DNA of 25,590 nt from JBDHUJ01 sp039809105 (GTDB lineage Bacteria; Patescibacteriota; Saccharimonadia; Saccharimonadales; UBA4665): positions 1 to 25,590 of the forward strand of contig JBDHUJ010000025.1 in the NCBI GenBank assembly GCA_039809105.1, read 5' to 3'. Below, in pieces: positions 5,511-12,839 of this stretch. The position numbers were made by a program, and so were the translations under genes. A model generated the notes under the pieces. That model searched no databases. It was not told the DNA's origin and saw nothing but the letters and a program-made list of their open reading frames with translations. How positions within the stretch are numbered: the stretch's first letter is position 1; each line of letters begins with the position of its first letter.

Positions 5511-7016
5511 CCAGCCATGGGCGGCGCGGGTCACTTCGCCTTTTTCGCCCGGCGTGCCGGCTTTGGCGACTTGCGAATACGGCAGCACGGTAAAGCTGAA
5601 GGTGCTGCCTTCGCCTACCTTGCTGCTGACTTCTATTTGCCCGCCATGCGCGTCGACGATGGCCTTGGCCAGGAATAGGCCGAGGCCCGTGCCGCCTACC
5701 TGGGCGCGGTTACGGTGGTTGCGGTAGAATTTGTCGAAGATGTGCGGCAAAATAGCCGTGTCTATACCGACGCCCCTGTCGGCGACGCTGGTTTCTACCA
5801 GGCCTTGGTCGTTCAGGCGGGCCGACACGTGTATTTCCTTGCTGCCACCACTGTATTTGACGGCATTGTCGATAAGGTTCGCCAAGACTTCGTAGATGCT
5901 GAAATGGTCGACGCCGACTTTCGGCAGGTCGGGTGCGATTTCGGTGGTGATGGTGACGCCGCGGACACTGGCGCGCAAGCTCAAATCTGCCACCACTGTC
6001 TGGACGACGCTAGCCCATGATTCCTCACGGAGTTGCAGCGTCAGCTGGTTGTCTTCTATTTTGGCAACGTTCAGGATGTTGTCGACGAAGGCGGCCAACT
6101 GCTGGGCGGAGGCGTCCATTTTGCGCATGAAGTCCTTCAGCTCGGGGTCGAGTTTTGGCCCGAGCTCTTCGTCGAACACTTCTATGTAGCCGCGCAGCAG
6201 TGTCAGCGGTGTGCGCAGTTCGTGCACGCTCAGCGCGACGAAGCTCATGGCCTGGTCGTCCTGGCTGTACATGGCGGTGTGGTCGAACAGGACGAGCAGC
6301 GTTTCGTAGCCGAGCGGATTGTCTTTGTTGTAGTGGGCGGCCAGGTCGAACAGGAGCGGCTTCTGCCCCTCGCCCGGCAGGCCGACGCGGACGCGCTCCC
6401 AGCTGGCGTTGGCGGTAACCGTGTGGTCTTTAACGTCTTTGAGCCAGCTGTCGAAGGTGTGGTCGCTGGCGAATGACATGTTCAGTACGGTGTAGACGCT
6501 CTGGCCGGTGAGGTCGGCGGCGGGCAGTTCCAGGTACTTGGCGCCGGCTTCGTTGACGAAGACGATTTTTTCTTCTTTGTCGAGGACGAGCAGCGGCAAT
6601 GGCAAAGCGGTGGCCACGAAACTCGTGTGGGCTTCGGCTTTGTCGGCGCCGTCGTGGACGCTATCGACGACGCTGGCGAGCTGATAGACGTGGTTGGCGA
6701 GGGTCGAGACCAGCTCGGCGCCCAGGCGGTATTTGTTCAGTTGTGGCGCGGGTTGTTGCTCGCCGTGCGGCGAAACATGCTGTATAACCTGCCACAACGT
6801 CGCCAGCGGTTGCAGGGTGAAGTCGGTCGCGGCATAGGCGAGTATGGCAGAGACGATGACGGCCGCCACTCCCATGACCATGGCCAGCTGTTCGGTGGGC
6901 AGGAATTCCAGCGGCTGCAGGATGGCGAAGGTGGCTATGATGACCAGGTTTTCGAGGGCGATGATAACGAACAGGTAGCTGCGGATTTGGCGGCGGAGCT
7001 TTTCGAGAAAATCCAT
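5481..7016 (-). CDS. Membrane PAS-domain sensor histidine kinase
   Basis: A 511-residue sensor kinase. Two membrane helices lie at about 15-35 and 44-64 with almost no extracellular loop. A PAS domain follows (about 135-250, PLLVLDKEEKIVFVNEAGAK). The H-box is SVHELRTPLTLL with phospho-accepting His265; the ATPase has the N-box NLIDNAVKYSG (380-390), DRGVGID (413-419), FDKFYR (427-432) and GGTGLGLFLAKAIVDAHGG (441-459). Architecture resembles WalK/ResE-type kinases. The start at 7016 (MDFLEKLRR) is chosen because GGAG lies seven bases upstream. The short extracytoplasmic loop suggests it senses membrane or cytoplasmic signals, with the PAS domain as likely sensor. The CheY-like gene downstream is the probable partner. 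The extreme C-terminus is encoded in a palindrome and looks extended. Confidence 0.93.
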   Translation of the reverse strand: MDFLEKLRRQIRSYLFVIIALENLVIIATFAILQPLEFLPTEQLAMVMGVAAVIVSAILAYAATDFTLQPLATLWQVIQHVSPHGEQQPAPQLNKYRLGAELVSTLANHVYQLASVVDSVHDGADKAEAHTSFVATALPLPLLVLDKEEKIVFVNEAGAKYLELPAADLTGQSVYTVLNMSFASDHTFDSWLKDVKDHTVTANASWERVRVGLPGEGQKPLLFDLAAHYNKDNPLGYETLLVLFDHTAMYSQDDQAMSFVALSVHELRTPLTLLRGYIEVFDEELGPKLDPELKDFMRKMDASAQQLAAFVDNILNVAKIEDNQLTLQLREESWASVVQTVVADLSLRASVRGVTITTEIAPDLPKVGVDHFSIYEVLANLIDNAVKYSGGSKEIHVSARLNDQGLVETSVADRGVGIDTAILPHIFDKFYRNHRNRAQVGGTGLGLFLAKAIVDAHGGQIEVSSKVGEGSTFSFTVLPYSQVAKAGTPGEKGEVTRAAHGWIKNHSLYRD

Positions 7017-7031
7017 TAGGCCGCTCCGCGG

Positions 7032-7126
7032 CAAGTGCCAGGTTTCAAGGACCAAGTTTCAAGTGGAGTGTGGGTGGAGTGTGTCATGTGCTTGGTGCTT
7101 CTTGATACTTGAACCTTGAAACTTGT
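7032..7126. repeat. Inverted word-repeat array, word CAAGTTTCAAG
   Basis: Left arm 7032-7063 holds GGTTTCAAGG and CCAAGTTTCAAG; right arm 7091-7126 holds CTTGATACTTGAACCTTGAA and ACTTG. The centre is GT-rich. The right arm ends at the DUF3048 stop codon, so the minus-strand mRNA would fold directly after that stop. It probably acts as a terminator-like hairpin between the DUF3048 gene and the kinase gene. The word differs from those of the other three arrays. Confidence 0.7.
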
Positions 7127-8502
7127 TACTTATAAGTGGCTTGGTTGAGGCCTTGCAGCGCAGTTATCCACGTCTGTCCGCGGTTCAGCGCCAGCGGTTT
7201 GCCATCGGCGCCCGTGAACGTCAGCGCACCTTTGCTGTCGGCTTTGCTCCAGGTGGCCGTCGTCACCGTACCGTCTTGGAACACATAGGCTTGGCCAGTG
7301 CCGATAACGTTGTAGTAACTGTGGTGGTCGTCGGCCTCGAGGCCGTATTGCATGGCCAGGGCGACGACGACTTTGGGGGTTATCTGTACCTGCGAGCCAT
7401 CTTTATGCAGTTCCATGTGCGGGCCGCCGGCCTCGCTGCGCTTGTAACTGTCGGTGGCTGCGTCGTAGTCGAAATGGGCGTTGTAGTACGCGCCGGAAAT
7501 GGCGAAATCGATGCTAGTGGCGGTGGCAGCCGGCTTGGTTTTGGGGTCGTCTTTGCGGGTGAAGCCGGTGTAGCTGCTGGCGCCGAAGCCCTTGCTGCTT
7601 TCGAGGGCGTTCAGCTCGGCCACGCTGGTGTAGACATTGTGCGGGGCGTAGCGGCTGGATATACGGTGGTAGCTGCCGCTGTTTGCGAACTGGTCGAGGT
7701 CTTTGGTCCCCCACTGTTTGATGTTTTGCAGGGCTTCGGGACTGCCGCCGACGTGGGCCAGGCTGCAGTCAAAGCCCATGCACCACTGGACGTAGTATGG
7801 CCGGGCGCTGCGGACGGGCCCAAGGTAGTCGGGCTGCGTGTCCTGGAACAGCGCGAGGAAGCGGGTGATACCACCTTCGGCGATAGCTTCGAAGACCACG
7901 CCGGCTTGGTCGAGTCCGCTCTGTGGACGGGCGTCGAGGCTGTTTTCTATCATGACGCCGGTGACCGGTCGCTGGTTGACACTCTCGTCCGCGACCGGCA
8001 GGCCGGTCAGGCTGCTGTAAATGACCTTTGGCTTTGGCTTTGGCGGCGTGTAGGCCGGGCGCTTGCTAGTGTGTACGTCGCTCTGCCCCTTCGGCTGGTT
8101 CAGGTAGGCTGCGGCCGAACCGCCGCCTATGAGCAGGACGGCGACGGTGATGACTATAGCGGTGATTTTACGGCTATGCGGCCAGTGCCATCGCAAGAAC
8201 TGCTTCCAACGATTGGTTTCAGTCGGCCCATCTACTATAGCGGTTGCGCCGAGGGTTTTTTCTATCTGGTCGGTCGTCGGTCTCGGTGTGTCTGCGGCGA
8301 TGACTTCGGGGGTGCGGAAAGCCGGTTCCGGGCTAGCCGGTACTTCCTGACGCCAGTTCAAGCCGTCATTGGTACTGGGCGATGTGTTTTGCTGTGGCGA
8401 AAACACTACCGGGGCTGGTTGCCCAGAAGTGCCAGGTCTGATGAGTTTTGATTTTCGGCGTGGAAGTTTCTGACGAGGCCCGCCCACGAAATCGTCAAAC
8501 AT
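7126..8502 (-). CDS. DUF3048 (YerB-like) membrane-anchored protein
   Basis: A 458-residue protein with a cytoplasmic, Pro-rich N-terminus (1-110), one membrane helix (about 113-134, ITAIVITVAVLLIGGGSAA), and an extracellular DUF3048 domain from about 163. Family hallmarks visible are LTGLPV, QRPVTGVMIENSLDARPQSG, VFEAIAEGGITRFLALFQD and VGPVRSARPYY-like LGPVRSARPYYVQW. The C-terminal part (from about 330) fits the DUF3048 C-terminal domain. B. subtilis YerB is a lipoprotein; here the lipobox is replaced by a membrane helix. Molecular function is unknown, though location points to the cell envelope. Start 8502 is supported by a TG-extended -10 box eight bases upstream. A very long open frame on the opposite strand is a shadow of this gene. 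Confidence 0.9.
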   Translation of the reverse strand: MFDDFVGGPRQKLPRRKSKLIRPGTSGQPAPVVFSPQQNTSPSTNDGLNWRQEVPASPEPAFRTPEVIAADTPRPTTDQIEKTLGATAIVDGPTETNRWKQFLRWHWPHSRKITAIVITVAVLLIGGGSAAAYLNQPKGQSDVHTSKRPAYTPPKPKPKVIYSSLTGLPVADESVNQRPVTGVMIENSLDARPQSGLDQAGVVFEAIAEGGITRFLALFQDTQPDYLGPVRSARPYYVQWCMGFDCSLAHVGGSPEALQNIKQWGTKDLDQFANSGSYHRISSRYAPHNVYTSVAELNALESSKGFGASSYTGFTRKDDPKTKPAATATSIDFAISGAYYNAHFDYDAATDSYKRSEAGGPHMELHKDGSQVQITPKVVVALAMQYGLEADDHHSYYNVIGTGQAYVFQDGTVTTATWSKADSKGALTFTGADGKPLALNRGQTWITALQGLNQATYK

Positions 8503-8546
8503 AAGCTTTATTGTAACAGAGTAATACCTATGTCAAAACATTGACA
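8503..8546 (-). promoter_or_regulatory. Promoter of the DUF3048 gene with TTGACA dyad
   Basis: On the minus strand TTGACA (8536-8531), 15 bases, then TCTGTTACAAT with a TG-extended -10 box, seven bases before the ATG at 8502, so the mRNA should be leaderless. The -35 box forms a dyad with a second TTGACA on the plus strand (8541-8546) around AACA, giving TGTCAAAACATTGACA, which could be an operator. Confidence 0.6.
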
Positions 8547-8618
8547 AATATGCTTGGTAGTATGGTGGTGCGTCTAGGCACAAGGTTTACTCTATGCTGA
8601 CGAGTACGACGAGGGCCA

Positions 8619-9152
8619 TTAACTCTGACTTGCGACTGGCTCTTCGGGTAGGCCCGTGCCGCCCGTAATACCCCACATCTCACCAGTTGCATAACCCCTT
8701 GTAATCCAATATGCGTGTGCCATGAAGCGGCTAGCGGAGGGTGTCGTGAAGTCTGAACCCTCGTTGGCCAATATAGCGGGGATATCCGGGCCCCAGCACA
8801 TTCCCTCCTCCTCGTACTTTGAGGGTGTTTCTAAGAACGAAGTCAGGTCGTATCCGGTTACGTCTGCCACATAAGTAACGACTTGCTCTTTGGTGATTGG
8901 TTGCCCAGGTGCCACCCGGTTGGCGGCCAGTATAGCATCTAAAGCATGCATCTTCAGGAGGTCTAAAGCGGTGCCGGTAAGCAGTCTCTTTTCGGGGTGT
9001 TCAAACAACGCTCCCTCTTCCTGCGCCAGACGCTCTGAGTATTCGTCTCGTTTGGCGAGCAATCGTGGGACGAGTGTTTGGTCAGCGATGATAATGTCGC
9101 TCTGCGGGTCGAGGCGTTGCTCGGGGTTGTTTGAGAGTGTGTTGCCAGCCAT
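8619..9152 (-). CDS. Unknown protein, 177 aa
   Basis: A 177-residue acidic soluble protein, no family recognised. It begins MAGNTLSNNPEQRLDPQSD, has a helical charged middle (LAKRDEYSERLAQEEGALFE) and a Gly-rich end (WGITGGTGLPEEP). There are no signal peptide, membrane helix or obvious catalytic motifs. The start is well supported by AGGAGG four bases before the ATG and a TATAAA-like -10 box at about 9173-9178, giving a short conventional leader; this contrasts with the leaderless starts nearby. It is transcribed alone between gltX and the DUF3048 gene. Confidence 0.75.
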   Translation of the reverse strand: MAGNTLSNNPEQRLDPQSDIIIADQTLVPRLLAKRDEYSERLAQEEGALFEHPEKRLLTGTALDLLKMHALDAILAANRVAPGQPITKEQVVTYVADVTGYDLTSFLETPSKYEEEGMCWGPDIPAILANEGSDFTTPSASRFMAHAYWITRGYATGEMWGITGGTGLPEEPVASQS

Positions 9153-9217
9153 GTATCCTCCTATATCGTGCTTTTATAGTAGACGCATTGGCCGTGAATG
9201 CAAGCAGCAGCGTGTTG

Positions 9218-10735
9218 CTATAGGCTGGCGAGTGTGGTGTCGATGCGGCGGAGGGAGGTTTCACGGCCGAGGGCACGGAGGGTTTCGGCGAGACCGGGGC
9301 TGGACGGTGCTTGGGTGCTGGCTATGCGTATGAGGCTGAAGAGGATGCCGGGCTTTTGGCCTGTTGTTTCGAGGAGGCCGTTCAGCTTCTCACTCAAGTC
9401 CGCTACGCTCCAATCGCTCTGCGCTAGGTCGGACCTAGCGCGCTCGAGTAAGGCTTTCAGTTCTTCGTGGCTGAACTTTTTGAGCTGCTTGTTGCCGTCT
9501 ATGAGTTCCATATTCACCGGCAGGTCTTCGAAGAAGAAGTTGGTCAGTTCGGGGAGTTCGGCGAAGTATTTCAGGCGCTCCTGGACGAGACCAAGCACCT
9601 GTCTGCGGTATTCTTCCGGGTAGTTTTGAGCGCTTTCGGGCCAGTAACTCCCACCCTCCGCGTCATCCTGAGCGTGAGCGAAGGATCTCTTTGATTCAGA
9701 TTCTTCACTCTTGTTCAGAATGACGACACCCGAAGGCTCGGTGGTACGATGATAGAGTTCGTCGAGGTTGAGGCTGCGGATCCAAGAGCCGTTCATCCAG
9801 AGCAGACGGCGCTCGTCGAAGATGGCGCCGCTGCGTTGGACGCGCTCCAGGCTGAACTTCTCAATGAGTTCTTCGCGGGTGAAGATTTCTTGTTCGGTAC
9901 CGTCGTTCCATCCCAAAGAAGCGATGAAATTCACCATAGCTTCGACCAAAAAGCCGTCGCGCAGGTAATCCAGCACATCTTTGGCGCCGTCGCGTTTGCT
10001 CAGTTTTTTCTTGCCGTCGGGGCCGAGGATGTGCGGCATGGTTGCCAGCACGGGGCGCTCGAAATTCAGGGCTTCGTACAGATTCAGATAGTTCGGAGCG
10101 CTGGCGATGAATTCCTGGCCGCGGATGACGTGGGTAATCTGCATTTCGTGGTCGTCGACGATGTGGGCGAAGTTGTAGGTCGGCAGCCCGTCTGATTTTA
10201 TTAAGATGAAGTCGTCGATTGCTTCAGCACCGGCGTGCAGTTCGCCCATGACGGCATCATTCCACTTGTATTCTTTGGGGTCGCTTTTGAACCGCAGCGC
10301 GGTCGTTCCATCCCACTTCGGTGGGTTTTCCGGCCTATGGTTACGGTACAGAAACGGTTTCTTGGCCCGCTGGGCTTCTTCGCGGAATTTCTGAACTTCT
10401 TCTGGTGTATACGGGTCGGCATATGCCCTGCCCTCGTCGATGAGCACCTGCGCCCATTCGAGATAGCCGGCCTTGCGCTCGGTCTGGAAATAGGGGCCGA
10501 AATCACCGGGGACGCCGGGGCCTTCGTCGTAATCGAGCCCGAGTGCGCGCAGCGATTTGATGATGTGGTCGGCGGCGCCCTCCTTTTCCCTAGCCTGGTC
10601 GGTGTCTTCTATGCGGAGGATGAACTCACCCCCGGCCTGCCGGGCGACGAGCCAAGCGAAGAGTGCGGTGCGAATGCCGCCGACGTGCAGATAGCCGGTC
10701 GGAGATGGCGCGAAGCGGGTGCGGACAGGTTTCAT
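9218..10735 (-). CDS. gltX: Glutamyl-tRNA synthetase
   Basis: A 505-residue class I synthetase that charges tRNA-Glu with glutamate (and possibly tRNA-Gln, where an amidotransferase converts it). The HIGH motif is PSPTGYLHVGG (residues 10-20), the KMSKS motif is KKLSKRDGA (243-251), and FILRIEDTDQAR (38-49) is the typical substrate-binding segment. The C-terminal anticodon-binding part ends LRALGRETSLRRID. Residues about 337-359 (VVILNKSEES...FAHAQDD) are an in-frame palindromic-element insertion in the linker after the catalytic core. The ATG at 10735 sits eight bases after a perfect TATAAT, so translation is probably leaderless. Because this enzyme is normally essential, the inserted peptide is likely tolerated. 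Confidence 0.97.
   Translation of the reverse strand: MKPVRTRFAPSPTGYLHVGGIRTALFAWLVARQAGGEFILRIEDTDQAREKEGAADHIIKSLRALGLDYDEGPGVPGDFGPYFQTERKAGYLEWAQVLIDEGRAYADPYTPEEVQKFREEAQRAKKPFLYRNHRPENPPKWDGTTALRFKSDPKEYKWNDAVMGELHAGAEAIDDFILIKSDGLPTYNFAHIVDDHEMQITHVIRGQEFIASAPNYLNLYEALNFERPVLATMPHILGPDGKKKLSKRDGAKDVLDYLRDGFLVEAMVNFIASLGWNDGTEQEIFTREELIEKFSLERVQRSGAIFDERRLLWMNGSWIRSLNLDELYHRTTEPSGVVILNKSEESESKRSFAHAQDDAEGGSYWPESAQNYPEEYRRQVLGLVQERLKYFAELPELTNFFFEDLPVNMELIDGNKQLKKFSHEELKALLERARSDLAQSDWSVADLSEKLNGLLETTGQKPGILFSLIRIASTQAPSSPGLAETLRALGRETSLRRIDTTLASL
9661..9725 (-). repeat. Palindromic element inserted in frame in gltX
   Basis: Arms 9661-9688 (CGTCATCCTGAGCGTGAGCG...) and 9698-9725 are inverted copies matching at 22 of 28 positions around a nine-base loop. 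Several mismatches still allow G-U pairs in RNA. It encodes VILNKSEES and SFAHAQDD without a stop. The ends and the encoded peptide match the umuC element (VILSSSEES, FFATAQND), so both belong to one family. Confidence 0.88.
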
Positions 10736-10750
10736 ATCTGTTCATTATAT
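10736..10750 (-). promoter_or_regulatory. -10 box of gltX, leaderless
   Basis: TATAAT at 10749-10744 on the minus strand, eight bases before the gltX ATG, and no Shine-Dalgarno sequence between them. The expected transcription start coincides with the start codon. Confidence 0.6.
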
Positions 10751-10784
10751 CCGACAAGGTGTCAGAAACGAATTGCTAGCGGTT

Positions 10785-11063
10785 TTATGCGAAGTGGCGT
10801 TCGAGGGTGGTGACGCGTTGTTTGAGGTCGGTAATCTGCGCGTCGGCGGATTCGTTGCTGTCAGATATTGCCTCGCCGATGGCGGCTTGAATATCGTCGA
10901 TTTTCCGCTCTACACGCGCAAGGTCTTCTTTCGTCGCCAGACTCTTCAGGTCTTCTTTCGTGGCTAGGTTGGCCAGCTCGTCTTTCGTGGCCAAATGGGC
11001 AGTCTGCTGCGAGATAGTCGTAGCTATGAATTGTTTGAGGTCGGCAATCTGGTCATCGTTCAT
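10785..11063 (-). CDS. Small coiled-coil protein, 92 aa
   Basis: A 92-residue protein that is almost entirely coiled coil. Its centre is a repeated heptad-like unit, LATKDELANLATKEDLKSLA and again LATKEDLARVE, and the end is another coil (ITDLKQRVTTLERHF). Such proteins are often annotated only as hypothetical coiled-coil proteins. It may oligomerise or scaffold; there is no catalytic motif. The start at 11063 (MNDDQIADL) is preferred to the ATG two codons earlier because a TG-extended TATAGT box ends exactly six bases before it, as in other leaderless genes here. It lies upstream of gltX on the same strand, with a 49-base gap that contains the gltX promoter. Confidence 0.75.
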   Translation of the reverse strand: MNDDQIADLKQFIATTISQQTAHLATKDELANLATKEDLKSLATKEDLARVERKIDDIQAAIGEAISDSNESADAQITDLKQRVTTLERHFA

Positions 11064-11078
11064 ACGCATACTATAACA
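11064..11078 (-). promoter_or_regulatory. TG-extended -10 box of the coiled-coil gene
   Basis: TGTTATAGT on the minus strand, with TATAGT at 11075-11070, followed by six bases (ATGCGT) and the chosen ATG at 11063. The first ATG (11069) immediately abuts the box and would lie at or before the transcription start, which is why the second ATG is preferred. Confidence 0.5.
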
Positions 11079-11118
11079 CAGCTTCTGTGTAAGCGAAGTC
11101 GTGGATTTAGCTGTATCT

Positions 11119-12429
11119 CTAGCTGTTCTGGGCGACGGCGCGGATTTGGGAGCTGGTAATCGGCTCGGGACTGCTGAGCTGGTACCAGACGCCGTTTTTT
11201 ATCCAGGTCGCGGAGGTGTCGTTGAAGCGGTAGACGGTAGTGCCATCGGCATCGATGGTTTTGTACAGCGGCTGGCCGCTGGCGTCGGTGCCGACTTTGG
11301 CTTCGCGCAGCAGGTCGGTGTCGGACCAGTTGGTGTTCTGCTGGCTGAGCTGTAGCGTGCTGTCCCCGTTTTTCAGACCGACCGTCAGTGTGCCGCGCTC
11401 GGTACGGACACCGCCATACGCGAAGCCGGCGGCTGCGAAATCGGGGGCTTGTGTGCCGAGACCGGCCTGGACACTCGCCAGCTTGAACTGCAAGCCGGGA
11501 CTGTTCATGTAGGTGGCGAAGCCAGCTATGACGACGAGCGCCAGCGAAGCGGCGGCAATGCTCAGCACTTGCTGGTGACGTTTTTTGCGGAACGCGCGGG
11601 TGTGGACTTTGGTGTCGACGAAGTGGTTGGCGTTCTGTATGGCGTGCTCGAACATATCGGCCGGTTTGTTGGTCGGCGCGGGATTCGGAGCGCCGGCCGT
11701 CGTCGGTACGCCGCCTTCGGGCTGTTCGTCTGGCGCCGGCATGACCGGCACTGGTGCGAGCGCTACCGGTATGCTGAATGACGTGGTCCGTTGTTCGAAG
11801 CGGCTGACTTGCTGGCTTTTCGGCGTTGCCTGAGCGCGCACGACCCGTTCCGGAGTGACCGAGTAGGCGGAAGTTTTTTTGACGAGCAGATTCGGCGTTT
11901 TACCGGCGAGTGCCGTCTGGGCGTGGAGCTGCTTTTTCAGTCCTGGTTTCGGCTTCGTGACAGCGTGGCGCATGAGTGTGCTGGAGGTCTGCTGCTTGTG
12001 TGGCGTGTGGTGTGTTCCTGTTGCGTGGGTGCTGGTCTGTACTTTGATATGCGTCGCAGCGCTTGGCTTGACGTGGGTTTTTTCGGTCGCTGAATGCACC
12101 TGCACCTTCTGGTGTATCTGGTGCGCATGGTTTGTGGTGCGGGTTGCGTGATACGTCTCGGTAGCCGGTTGCTGCGGCGCCGGAACCGCCGACTGTGCGG
12201 TGCTGGGCCGGACAGGCCTGCTTGCTGCCTGCGCGGCGGGTTTCGCGATGGTTTGCCGGGTGTGTACTGATGTTGCTGTTGTATGACTTACAACGTGGTT
12301 ATCGTGATTGCTCTGTTGTGGCGCTGGCGCTGTCGCCGGGGCGGTTGCGCCGAACGGCTCCACGACCAATTGTCCACTGACAGTGTCGTAAAACTTGCCG
12401 TTTATCTCTATGACGTTTTTGCTGTTCAT
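11119..12429 (-). CDS. Unknown single-pass membrane protein with His/Thr/Pro-rich N-terminus
   Basis: A 436-residue protein, family not recognised. It starts with an ordered segment, MNSKNVIEINGKFYDTVSGQ, then about 230 low-complexity residues rich in Thr, His, Ala, Pro and Gln with many His (for example THATGTHHTPHKQQ). A short helical stretch, a basic RAFRKKRHQQ and a membrane helix (about 292-310, LSIAAASLALVVIAGFATYM) follow. The C-terminal 120 residues should be outside the cell and form a small beta-rich domain (TLTVGLKNGDSTLQLSQQ). The start at 12429 is chosen for the ordered beginning; GTG 12477 in frame is less likely because it abuts a TATAAG box. Topology parallels the sortase and DUF3048 proteins nearby: disordered inside, one helix, globular outside. 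Confidence 0.75.
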   Translation of the reverse strand: MNSKNVIEINGKFYDTVSGQLVVEPFGATAPATAPAPQQSNHDNHVVSHTTATSVHTRQTIAKPAAQAASRPVRPSTAQSAVPAPQQPATETYHATRTTNHAHQIHQKVQVHSATEKTHVKPSAATHIKVQTSTHATGTHHTPHKQQTSSTLMRHAVTKPKPGLKKQLHAQTALAGKTPNLLVKKTSAYSVTPERVVRAQATPKSQQVSRFEQRTTSFSIPVALAPVPVMPAPDEQPEGGVPTTAGAPNPAPTNKPADMFEHAIQNANHFVDTKVHTRAFRKKRHQQVLSIAAASLALVVIAGFATYMNSPGLQFKLASVQAGLGTQAPDFAAAGFAYGGVRTERGTLTVGLKNGDSTLQLSQQNTNWSDTDLLREAKVGTDASGQPLYKTIDADGTTVYRFNDTSATWIKNGVWYQLSSPEPITSSQIRAVAQNS

Positions 12430-12594
12430 TTGGGAATCTTTACTCTCGACCCATGGTTTGTGCGTAACTATTTGCACTTATAGTACCGCTAATGCTATCC
12501 CAAGCGCAAGCGGATTTAGCGAGCAAGACAAGGTTTTTAAATCTGACTCTCGCAATCTCGTCATCCGTCACGCCAGGTCAAGTCCAAAGCATAC

Positions 12595-12735
12595 GTTTAC
12601 CATTCACCGTTCACCCTTTACCATGCATTCACCATGAACCGTTTACCATGAAGAACAAACGTCCGCACGGTAAACGGTAAATGGCTAACGCATGGTGAAT
12701 GGTAAAAGGTAAAAGGTAAAACGAATGGTAAACAG
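12595..12735. repeat. Inverted word-repeat array, word TTTACCATTCACC
   Basis: The left arm (12595-12650) is built from degenerate TTTACCAT, TTCACCAT and TTCACCGT words; the right arm (12668-12735) is built from ATGGTGAATGGTAAA and AAAGGTAAA, the complements. There is about 17 bases of loop. Unlike the other three arrays it lies between divergent promoters rather than after a stop codon. Confidence 0.75.
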
Positions 12736-12818
12736 TAAACGGCGGCATCTTGTTTGCATCCCCCAGACTGCGTTATTCCGGCAGCCCATGGTGATTCCCG
12801 GCCAAAAAGGCAGGATTT

Positions 12819-12827
12819 TGGTATACT
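12819..12827 (+). promoter_or_regulatory. TG-extended -10 box of the PEGA gene
   Basis: TGGTATACT with TATACT at 12822-12827. The ATG at 12840 follows after 12 bases, so the mRNA would have a leader of only about six bases and no Shine-Dalgarno sequence is seen. Confidence 0.5.
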
Positions 12828-12839
12828 ATGGGCTGAAAC

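Larger units (their letters stand above)
12430..12839. other. 410-base divergent intergenic region
   Basis: The region separates the minus-strand His/Thr-rich protein gene from the plus-strand PEGA gene. Near 12480-12490 ACTATAAG on the minus strand may be the -10 region of the former. Bases 12500-12590 show nothing recognisable. Bases 12595-12735 hold an inverted word-repeat array, and the PEGA promoter lies at about 12819-12827. Long open frames on the minus strand here continue antisense through the PEGA gene and are shadows. Confidence 0.6.

Noticed and set aside
7123..8451. 442-residue open frame on the plus strand opposite the DUF3048 gene
   Set aside because: The minus-strand frame has clear DUF3048 motifs and a promoter. 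The plus-strand product is a Val/Gly/Ala-rich mirror of GC-biased codons.
9421..9441. 10-bp palindrome GCGCTAGGTC-g-GACCTAGCGC within gltX, first thought to be a third inserted element
   Set aside because: The encoded segment (ERARSDLAQSDWSVADL) fits the expected GltX C-terminal domain without a gap, and the ends differ from the inserted element family.
2042..9725. CRISPR array
   Set aside because: No series of equal direct repeats with equal spacers exists anywhere in the window; the repeats found are palindromes or single direct pairs.
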